DNA of 64,000 bases from Rhodopseudomonas boonkerdii (GTDB lineage Bacteria; Pseudomonadota; Alphaproteobacteria; Rhizobiales; Xanthobacteraceae), in contig NZ_CP036537.1 in NCBI RefSeq assembly GCF_021184025.1, forward strand, positions 3,286,001-3,350,000, given 5' to 3'. This document shows, in pieces, positions 48,023 through 55,096 of this stretch. The position numbers and the translations under genes were made by a program. Below the pieces are notes generated by a model, which saw nothing but the letters and a program-made list of their open reading frames with translations, made no database searches and had not been told where the DNA came from. Each line of letters opens with the position of its first letter. Within the stretch, counting starts at the first letter, position 1.

Positions 48023-50182
48023 GTGACATCTCCCCGACGCATTGGTCCCCGCTACCCCCGCCTTGGCCGGTTCTGCTTCCGCACCACACGACGGCTGACG
48101 ACCTGGGTGATGTCCTTGGCGGGCTTTCACGCCAACGACTCTCGTTTCACGCTCCGTCGCATCGACGAACTCCGCGCCAAGCTGGCGCGCGGCGAAACCG
48201 TCTATCTCGCTGGCCTCGGGTTGCCGGGCACACACAATTCCGGCGTGGCGCTTATTGAAGTCACCCCGGCTCAAGGCCCGCGCCTGATTGTCAACAATGA
48301 AGAAGAGCGCTTTTCCGGCGACAAACACACCACACAATATCCTCGCGCCGCGCTCGATGCGATGCGCGCAACGCTGCGCGCGATGGGGCGAGACGTCATC
48401 GACATCGATGCATGGCTGACGAGCTGGGACTATCCCGATCTGCTCGGCACATTGTTACGGAGCATCGTGGAGGAATTTCCCGATGGCCTGAAGCTGCTAC
48501 GCACGAAGAATTCCGTCAGCTTCGATGCCAAGCGTCTCGAACAGATGACGCGAACACCGAAGCTGCTGCGCAAACAGTTCGACCTGCCAGCGCGCGTGCC
48601 GCTGCTGATGATGCCGCATCACGACAATCACGCATGGTTCTCGTTTGCGGCATCGCCATTTCCCGATGATGAACCCGTCGCGGTCGCCGTGCTGGATGGC
48701 ACCGGCGATCTCGGTTCGGTCTCCACCTATGTGGCCCGGGATGGCGGTATCGCAAAGCTGTATTGCAACGACAGCGTCTTCGACTCCCTCGGCGCCTTCT
48801 ACAGTGTGATCTCCTCAACCCAGGGCGGCTGGACCTGGCTCTCGAGCGAAGGCCGCTATATGGGCGCCGCCGCCTGGGGCGACATGGATCGCACGAGCAA
48901 CCCTTATTACGCGCGGCTGCGTGAGGTCCTCGACTTCAGCGCGGATGGCGAGATCCGGCTCAACCGCGCCATGGGCAACTGGTATTGCGACCCGTTCGAC
49001 AATCCCTACAAGCAACCGCTCATCGACATCCTCGGCGCCCCGCTGAAGCCCGAGCAGCTGTGGAATCCGGACGCCGTACTGCGCGTCGAGGACATTCAGC
49101 ATCGGCCGGACACCCAGGAGCGCCTCGACAAGGCCGCCGCCACACAACTCGTCTTCGAGGATGCGATGATCCATGTGGTCGCCGGTCTTTTGCGCAGGAC
49201 GGGTGCGCATCGTCTCGTACTCACCGGCGGCGTCGCGCTCAATGCGCTGGGCAATATGCGGCTTCTCGAACACTTCAACGAGGCATGGTTCGAACGGGAG
49301 CAAGGCCGCAAGGTGAATCTGCATCTGTGGATGCCGCCAACCCCCGGCGACCCCGGCGTCACCATCGGCGCCGCATGGATCTTCGCCCATCTGATCGGCG
49401 CCCCGCGCGGCGCACCGATGACGCATGCGTTCTATTGCGGCGACGCGCCGGCATCGCAGGAGATCGCGACTGTGCTCGCTGTCGACGACATCAATTCGAA
49501 GATCATCGGCGACATTTCAACGCCAGAAGGCCTCGAAGCCATCGCCGATCTGATGGCCTATCTCGTCGCACAGAACGGCATCATCGCAGTGTATCAGGGC
49601 GCAGCAGAGACAGGCCCTCGCGCACTCGGTCATCGCTCGATCCTTGCCAATCCATGCGATGCCGGCACCCGCGAACGTCTCAATGAGCGCGTCAAATATC
49701 GCGAGGCGATCCGCCCGCTGGCGCCGATGGCAACGCGCGAAGCGGCGCTGGACTACTTCGATCTTTTGGAAGGCGCGTCGGACGCCGATTATAACGCGTA
49801 CAATTACATGGTGCTGACGGCACAGTCGAAGCCACATGCGCGCGACAAGATACCGTCCGTCATCCATGCCGATGGCACCGGCCGTATCCAGATCGTCCGG
49901 GCCGAGGACGATCCGCTCACTCATGCTTATCTGAAAGCGCTTGGCCGCCATATCGGCGTCGAGCTGTCAGTGAACACATCGTTCAATGTCGCCGGCCCGA
50001 TCGCACAGACGCCGCAGCAGGCCGTCGAGACGCTGCACCGCTCGGCTGGTCTCGACGTGGTGCTGATGGTGGCCAGGGATGGCTCCGTCACCGCCGCCTG
50101 GCACGGCGGTGAACGCGACAGTGGCCGGTTTACAGCCCTATATCAGCAATGGCTCACCGTAGGGCGGATGAGCAAAGTGTAA
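48023..50182 (+). CDS. NodU/CmcH-family carbamoyltransferase, orphan
   Basis: A 719-residue O-carbamoyltransferase that transfers carbamoyl phosphate to a hydroxyl group via carbamoyl-adenylate. The ASKHA-like N-half has GLGLPGTHNSGVAL, the metal-binding MMPHHDNHAWFSF and VAVLDGTGDLGSVSTY; the YrdC-like C-half has GAAETGPRALGHRSILANP. It starts at GTG 48023; an ATG 87 bp in also fits. No nodulation, antibiotic or polysaccharide genes are next to it, so the acceptor is unknown. Its last codons (VGRMSKV, stop) lie inside a family A repeat, so the C-terminus has been re-made by that element. Confidence 0.88.
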   Translation: MTSPRRIGPRYPRLGRFCFRTTRRLTTWVMSLAGFHANDSRFTLRRIDELRAKLARGETVYLAGLGLPGTHNSGVALIEVTPAQGPRLIVNNEEERFSGDKHTTQYPRAALDAMRATLRAMGRDVIDIDAWLTSWDYPDLLGTLLRSIVEEFPDGLKLLRTKNSVSFDAKRLEQMTRTPKLLRKQFDLPARVPLLMMPHHDNHAWFSFAASPFPDDEPVAVAVLDGTGDLGSVSTYVARDGGIAKLYCNDSVFDSLGAFYSVISSTQGGWTWLSSEGRYMGAAAWGDMDRTSNPYYARLREVLDFSADGEIRLNRAMGNWYCDPFDNPYKQPLIDILGAPLKPEQLWNPDAVLRVEDIQHRPDTQERLDKAAATQLVFEDAMIHVVAGLLRRTGAHRLVLTGGVALNALGNMRLLEHFNEAWFEREQGRKVNLHLWMPPTPGDPGVTIGAAWIFAHLIGAPRGAPMTHAFYCGDAPASQEIATVLAVDDINSKIIGDISTPEGLEAIADLMAYLVAQNGIIAVYQGAAETGPRALGHRSILANPCDAGTRERLNERVKYREAIRPLAPMATREAALDYFDLLEGASDADYNAYNYMVLTAQSKPHARDKIPSVIHADGTGRIQIVRAEDDPLTHAYLKALGRHIGVELSVNTSFNVAGPIAQTPQQAVETLHRSAGLDVVLMVARDGSVTAAWHGGERDSGRFTALYQQWLTVGRMSKV

Positions 50183-50277
50183 TCCGCCGGCCGAGCCGAT
50201 GTGGCGAAGAAGGCGGATTACGCCTTCCGCCGTCGCTCTTCGAGCTTTGGCGGACAAGTCGGCTCATCCGCCTTACG
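50159..50277. repeat. Foldback repeat, family A, overlapping a gene end
   Basis: GTAGGGCGGATGAGC opens the copy at 50159, and GGCTCATCCGCC closes it. The unit is longer than the others, with an extra AAGGCGGATTACGCC inside. The first 24 bases encode the C-terminal end of the carbamoyltransferase. Confidence 0.8.
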
Positions 50278-50284
50278 CCTCTTG

Positions 50285-51265
50285 TCAGACCTTGCCGATC
50301 TTCTTAGCGACGGCGACCAAGCGCTCGCTGTCCTTGGCCACGAAGGCCGCAAACGCTTCCGAGTCCTGATAGGCAGGCATGTTGCCGGCCGCCTCGAAGA
50401 CCTTGGTCACCTCGGGATCCTTCATCGCATCCCGCATGGTCTCGCGCAGCTTGGCCACGACCGGCGCAGGCATGCCCTTCGGCGCGAACAGACCCGCCCA
50501 GATGTAGAACTCAACATCCGAGTAGCCCAGCTCCTTGAACGTCGGCAAATTCGGAAACGCCGCCAGACGCTCGCCGCCGAAATTGGCGAGCACGCGAAGC
50601 GTACCAGCATCGACATGCTGCTTGAGCGTGCCTGGCGCTGAGGCGAGCGCCTGGATCTGTCCTCCAATGAGATCGCTGATCGCAGGCGCAGCGCCGCGAT
50701 AGGGCACGTGAAGCATCTTGATGTCGGCGGCGAGCGCGAACATTTCCATCGAGATGTGCAGCGTACCGAAAGGCCCCGACGAGCCATAGGAGATCGCGCC
50801 AGGACGCGCCTTGGCATCGGCAACGAATTCCTGGATCGTCTTCCAGGGGGCGCTGGCCGGCACGGCGAACAGGGTGGGATCGGCAAGCACGCGCGCGACC
50901 GGCTGCAACTGATCGACTTCATATGCGACCGGGCGGCCATAGATGCGATCAGACTCCGGCAGCACCGCGAGCGAGGACAGCGTCATCAACAGGGTATGTC
51001 CGTCTGGCTGCGCGCGAGCGACAGTGGCATTGCCAAGCGAACCGCCGGCGCCGCTGCGATTGTCGATGATAACAGCCTTGCCGAGCGCTTTCTGCATGTA
51101 GGTCGCGACTGGGCGTGCAGCGATGTCGGCCTGCCCGCCTGCCGGAAACGGCACGACCATGCTGATGTTCTTGCTCGGCCACGCTTCCTGCGCATATGCA
51201 GTCTGGCCGGTCAGGGCAAGTGTCGACAGACCGCCAAGGCCTGCAAGAAAATCACGGCGTTTCAT
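50285..51265 (-). CDS. Bug/TctC-family periplasmic solute-binding protein
   Basis: A 326-residue tripartite-tricarboxylate-type binding protein. It starts at the ATG at 51265 with MKRRDFLAGLGG, a Tat-like signal (RRxFL), cut near TAYAQ. WPSKNISMVVPFPAGGQADI is the family signature, and GGSLGNATVARAQPDGHT the second. Bug proteins are often orphan sensors or feed TctAB systems; no TctAB is here. It follows the FAH-family gene on the same strand by about 150 bp. The ligand is unknown. Confidence 0.9.
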   Translation of the reverse strand: MKRRDFLAGLGGLSTLALTGQTAYAQEAWPSKNISMVVPFPAGGQADIAARPVATYMQKALGKAVIIDNRSGAGGSLGNATVARAQPDGHTLLMTLSSLAVLPESDRIYGRPVAYEVDQLQPVARVLADPTLFAVPASAPWKTIQEFVADAKARPGAISYGSSGPFGTLHISMEMFALAADIKMLHVPYRGAAPAISDLIGGQIQALASAPGTLKQHVDAGTLRVLANFGGERLAAFPNLPTFKELGYSDVEFYIWAGLFAPKGMPAPVVAKLRETMRDAMKDPEVTKVFEAAGNMPAYQDSEAFAAFVAKDSERLVAVAKKIGKV

Positions 51266-51416
51266 GGATATCTCCCGTTTATTCGATTCAGCAATGCATC
51301 GGATGCGTGCATCAAAGGACACGTCACCCCTATAAGAGGTGGGGTTCTTGAAGCTTGCGGAGCTTTCACACGGGGCCAAGATCGCCCCGTGCGTTCTGAT
51401 TGCGGTCCTACGACGA

Positions 51417-52286
51417 TCAACCGACCGGATTTTGCAAACGGCCGATGCCGCTCACCTCGATCGCCACCACGTCGCCCTTCTTGAGGAAACGCGGCGGCGT
51501 AAAGCCGAGGCCGACGCCGGCCGGTGTGCCCGTCGCGATGACATCGCCTGGTTCCAGCGTGATGCCCGCCGACAGCGTCTCGATCAGTGTCGGGATGTCG
51601 AACACGAGATCGGCGACCGAAGCGTTCTGGCGCAGTTCGCCGTTCACGAAGGTCTTGAGATGCATCTTGGTCGGATCGGGCATCGCATCGGCGGTGATGA
51701 TCGCGGGCCCCATCGGGCAGAAGCCGTCGATACCCTTGCCGATGAACCACTGGCGATGCTGATGCTGCAGCGTGCGCGCCGTCACATCATTGATGATCGT
51801 ATAGCCGAACACATGCTTGAGTGCGTCCGCTTTCTTGATGCCACGACCACCGCGGCCGATGATCACCGTCAGTTCGCCTTCATAGTCGGTGCTGTCGGTC
51901 GTATCGAGATATTGCGGGATCGCAGCGCCCTGGCCGATCACCGTGCTCGACGGCTTGGTGAAGATCACGGGATATTCCGGCACGACTTCCTTGGCCGACG
52001 AGTCATAGCCGCTGCCGGCGAATTCCTTGGCATGCTCATGATAATTCTTGCCGACACAGAATACGTTGCGCGCCGGGCGTGGGATCGGCGCGAGCAGTTC
52101 CACATTAGCCAGCGGCAGCGCTGCGCCCGCAGCACCAGCGATGCTACCCTTCAGGTCATCGTATTTGGCGATCAGGGAGAGCATGTCCGGCGCGACACTG
52201 GCCGGGAGCGGCTGCACCTTGGAGAGCGCCTCGTCCGCGATGCCGACGGTCGGCCGGCCTTCGTGCATGAATGTGACAAGATGCAT
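51417..52286 (-). CDS. Fumarylacetoacetate hydrolase family enzyme
   Basis: A 289-residue FAH-fold protein. RNVFCVGKNYHEHAKEF, SSTVIGQGAAI and DSTDYEGELTVIIGRGG, with the metal-binding Glu pair, are all family motifs, followed by LQHQHRQWFIGKGIDGFCPM. Such enzymes hydrolyse or decarboxylate 2-keto acids from aromatic or sugar-acid catabolism. It is divergent from the XRE-cupin regulator and precedes the Bug protein gene, so the three form a likely degradation/uptake module. The exact reaction is unknown. Confidence 0.9.
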   Translation of the reverse strand: MHLVTFMHEGRPTVGIADEALSKVQPLPASVAPDMLSLIAKYDDLKGSIAGAAGAALPLANVELLAPIPRPARNVFCVGKNYHEHAKEFAGSGYDSSAKEVVPEYPVIFTKPSSTVIGQGAAIPQYLDTTDSTDYEGELTVIIGRGGRGIKKADALKHVFGYTIINDVTARTLQHQHRQWFIGKGIDGFCPMGPAIITADAMPDPTKMHLKTFVNGELRQNASVADLVFDIPTLIETLSAGITLEPGDVIATGTPAGVGLGFTPPRFLKKGDVVAIEVSGIGRLQNPVG

Positions 52287-52301
52287 GGTTTCTCCTGATA
52301 T

Positions 52302-52316
52302 CCGCTTCTGAAGCGG
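52302..52316. promoter_or_regulatory. Inverted repeat upstream of the FAH-family gene
   Basis: CCGCTTC-T-GAAGCGG is a perfect 7-1-7 inverted repeat, 16 bp before the ATG at 52286. It could be a site for the divergent XRE-cupin regulator, or a short mRNA hairpin. Confidence 0.35.
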
Positions 52317-52547
52317 CTGATACGCCGCGTCTCCTATAGGTACGACTATCTTCGATGGGAGATTTTCGCAAGCTTCCGGTTCGGAATTTTTCCTCTTTAG
52401 TAGACGCGGCTAATCCTTCATTAATGTCTTTCTCGGCCTTAACTTAGCCAACCAATACGACCGTTTTTCTTGCCGCAGGATGTGACATCGCGCAAAACCG
52501 CGCCTAAAGTAGAATCAGATTTCAGAACAGGCGGAGCGACATCGAAA

Positions 52548-53171
52548 ATGGCGAAGGCGGCGGCACGGAAGGTCGTACGTGAAGACCCCGTCAGCCGCGC
52601 ATTCGGCGATCGGGTACGCACGTTGCGTGAAGAAGCAGAACTCACGCTAGAACAACTCTCGAAACAATCCGGTGTCAGCCGCGCAATGCTGTCCAAGGTC
52701 GAGCGCGGCGAGAAGAGTCCGACGATCGGCGTCGCCCGGCGCATCGCACTGGCTCTCGACACATCATTCTCGTCTCTCATGGGAGACGATGACGGCCCTC
52801 GCCGCGCCTTTGCGATTGTCCGGAAGGACCAGCGGCCGGTGTTCCGCGACGCCGATACCGGCTTCGAGCGCTTTTTGTTGTCACCGGTCATGGCAGGGAT
52901 GGCCGTCGAGGTCGCGCTCCATCACCTGCCGCCCAAGACATCGACAGGCGAATTACCCGCCTACCCCGTCGGCACGTCGAAGCATGTTCTGGTCGCGCGC
53001 GGAAAGGTCACCGTCAAAACCAAAGACACTGAAACGGTGCTCGACGAAGGCGATTCCCTCTATTTCGAGGTGGATGTCGAACACTGGTTCGAGAACCGCA
53101 CCACGCGGGCCTGCGAATACTATCTCGTGATTTCCGCGCCGCCATCCTTCGGACGACGCGACGGAAAATGA
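52548..53171 (+). CDS. XRE-family regulator with C-terminal cupin domain
   Basis: A 207-residue regulator. An N-terminal HTH (RVRTLREEAELTLEQLSKQS, then GVSRAMLSKVERGEKSPTI) is followed by a cupin-type sensory barrel at about 105-200 (HHLPPKTSTGELPAY...GDSLYFEVDVEHWFEN). The ATG at 52548 is chosen from GGAG eleven bases upstream; a TTG at 52470 extends the frame. Such proteins often control nearby amine or organic-acid genes and here are placed to control the divergent FAH/Bug pair. Confidence 0.9.
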   Translation: MAKAAARKVVREDPVSRAFGDRVRTLREEAELTLEQLSKQSGVSRAMLSKVERGEKSPTIGVARRIALALDTSFSSLMGDDDGPRRAFAIVRKDQRPVFRDADTGFERFLLSPVMAGMAVEVALHHLPPKTSTGELPAYPVGTSKHVLVARGKVTVKTKDTETVLDEGDSLYFEVDVEHWFENRTTRACEYYLVISAPPSFGRRDGK

Positions 53172-53179
53172 GCTGAGCG

Positions 53180-53216
53180 GCAGGGCGGACGACGCCTTCG
53201 GCTCATCCGCCCTACG
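53180..53216. repeat. Family A repeat, half copy
   Basis: CAGGGCGGACGACGCC and GGCTCATCCGCCCTACGA, without the inner spacer of the full copies. It separates the convergent XRE and collagen-like genes. Confidence 0.65.
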
Positions 53217-53223
53217 ACCTCGC

Positions 53224-53595
53224 TTACTTCTTTAAACACAGTCCGACGGTCGGCGCGGTCGCGCATTTCACGCCGTCCGGGGCGCCGCCGCTGGGGCACA
53301 GCACCGACACCAGAGTCTCGCTGGCATCGCATGTGATGGCGCCATCGGCCTGGACAACGCGGAAGGTCGAGCCCGTATCGCCTTTGTCACCCTTGTCGCC
53401 TTTCGGCCCCGGCGCGCCCTGCGGACCTTGTGGCCCCTGCGCACCCGGCACACCCTGAGCGCCTTGCGCGCCCTGTGGCCCTGCCGGCCCCTGTGCGCCG
53501 GTCTCCCCCTTGGGCCCTTGCGGCCCAGGATCGCGGCCACAACCGCTGACCATCAATGCAACGCCGATCGCGAGAACTGGAAAGATCTTCATCAT
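53224..53595 (-). CDS. Collagen-like lipoprotein
   Basis: A 123-residue protein. A lipoprotein signal with lipobox VSGC (C19) is followed by 18 continuous Gly-X-Y triplets at 24-77 ([12 protein letters not shown]... to [12 protein letters not shown]), then a 46-residue C-terminal head with four cysteines (ITCDAS, VLCPSG, VKCATA, GLCLKK). It is predicted to be lipid-anchored and to form a short trimeric triple helix. Bacterial collagen-like proteins are usually surface or spore adhesins; here the role is unknown. The final GDKGDKGD stretch is a known helix-stabilising type. Confidence 0.85.
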   Translation of the reverse strand: MMKIFPVLAIGVALMVSGCGRDPGPQGPKGETGAQGPAGPQGAQGAQGVPGAQGPQGPQGAPGPKGDKGDKGDTGSTFRVVQADGAITCDASETLVSVLCPSGGAPDGVKCATAPTVGLCLKK

Positions 53596-53751
53596 GCCCC
53601 ACCCCGTTGATTTGACGCTGTCGTAGCGATGGCAACCGAACAGATCGGCACCATCAGCCCTGTTACAGCACGGGAATGATATCGAGCGCAGTATGGAAGG
53701 AAAGCTTGAAGCTGCCGCGCCTCTGTTTCAAGACGCCGCAGCTATCGCCAA

Positions 53752-54883
53752 TTAGTCCACGTCGTCGATCGCCCCCGGCGTCGTCCCGAAGGCGCGCTGG
53801 GCCAAAGTCGCTGCCATGAACTCGTCGAGATCGCCATCGAGCACGCCGGATGTGTCCGACGTCTGCACGCCCGTGCGCAGATCCTTCACCATCTGATAGG
53901 GTTGCAGGACATAGGAGCGGATCTGGTGGCCCCAGCCAATATCGGTCTTGGCGGCCTGATCGGCGGCGGCCTTCTCCTCGCGCTTTTGCAGCTCGATCTC
54001 ATAGAGACGCGCGCGTAGCATGTCCCATGCCTGAGCACGATTCTTGTGCTGTGAACGACCGGCCTGACAGACGACTGCTACACCGGTCGGAATATGCGTC
54101 AGACGTACAGCAGATTCCGTCTTGTTGACGTGCTGACCGCCGGCGCCGCCCGAGCGCATCGTATCGACACGGACATCGCTTTCATTGATCTCGATCTTGA
54201 TGCTGTCGTCCACCACCGGGAAGATCGCCACCGACGAGAACGAGGTGTGACGACGGGCATTGGAGTCGTAGGGCGAGATGCGGACCAGACGGTGCACGCC
54301 GCCTTCGGTCTTCAGCCAGCCATAGGCATTGTGGCCGGAAATCTGAATCGTCGCGGACTTGATGCCGGCTTCTTCGCCCTGGGTTTCTTCGAGATATTCG
54401 ATCTTAAAACCGTGCTTTTCCGCCCAGCGCGTATACATCCGCAGCAGCATCGACGCCCAATCCTGGCTCTCGGTGCCACCGGCACCGGCATGGACTTCGA
54501 GATAGGTGTCGAAGCGATCCGCCTCCCCAGACAACAGCGCTTCCAGCTCGCGGCGCGCGACATCCTTCTTGAGAGCCTTCAGCGCATTCTCGGCTTCCGT
54601 CACGACGCTCGCATCGCCCTCGGCCTCGCCGAGTTCGATCATGCCGATCTGGTCCTCGAGCTCGCGCTCGACCTTGCCGATGCCCTGGAGCGAATCCTCG
54701 AGCGAGGTGCGCTCCTGCATCAGCTTCTGGGCTTTCTGGGGATCATTCCAGAGATTGGGATCTTCGGCGAGAGCGTTCAGCTCCGCCAGTCGTGCCGTGG
54801 AAGCATCGACGTCAAAGATGCCTCCTCAGCAGCCCGACTGACTGCTTGATCTCTTCTACAAGGCGTTCGATTTCAGCGCGCAT
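53752..54883 (-). CDS. prfB: Peptide chain release factor 2, with programmed +1 frameshift
   Basis: Recognises UGA and UAA and releases nascent peptides. The gene begins at the ATG at 54883; 23 codons lead to CTT-TGA at 54817-54812, preceded three bases before by the Shine-Dalgarno-like AGGAGG (54826-54821). Reading through needs a +1 shift (CTT then GAC at 54813), after which 353 codons run to 53752, giving 376 residues. GGQ is in [14 protein letters not shown]. The stop-codon recognition triplet is SPY in RISPYDSN, not the textbook SPF. The TGA is a regulatory site, not a mutation. It precedes the PBP1A gene's stop by about 210 bp of repeat. Confidence 0.96.
54812..54826 (-). promoter_or_regulatory. 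Programmed frameshift site of prfB
   Basis: On the minus strand AGGAGG-CAT-CTT-TGA. The layout equals the E. coli prfB autoregulatory site (SD-like hexamer, three bases, slippery CTT, in-frame UGA). Low RF2 favours the +1 shift, so RF2 limits its own making. Confidence 0.93.
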
Positions 54884-54951
54884 GAAAATTCCGTTTGGTT
54901 GGGCGCGTGTGTAACCGCGGCGCCCGTCTTATTCAACCCGTCAGCATCAAC

Positions 54952-55072
54952 TCAGCCTCTCGTGGCGAGGAGCCGCCACTTCGGCGCCGTCTCGAGCCCA
55001 TGAGATCGCGTGGCTGGCAACTCGCCAACATCCTTCGAGACGCGGCCAAGCGGCCGCTTCTCAGGATCAGGT
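54952..55072. repeat. Intergenic repeat, family B
   Basis: CCTCTCGTGGCGAGGAGCCG, CGCCGTCTCGAGCCCATGAG and CATCCTTCGAGACGCGGCC with GCTTCTCAGGAT. It has the same mosaic as the copy at 21975 and fills most of the gap between prfB and the PBP1A gene. Confidence 0.7.
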
Positions 55073-55096
55073 TTGGTGCTTGCGGCACTCAGCCGA

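Noticed and set aside
53268..53540. Gly-X-Y coding region as a CRISPR or tandem DNA repeat
   Set aside because: The repetition is at codon level (GGx-N-N) with varied third bases and no spacer structure; it encodes collagen triplets.
53752..54720. prfB as an N-terminally truncated pseudogene
   Set aside because: The missing start is supplied by the upstream frame via the CTTTGA frameshift site at 54817-54812.
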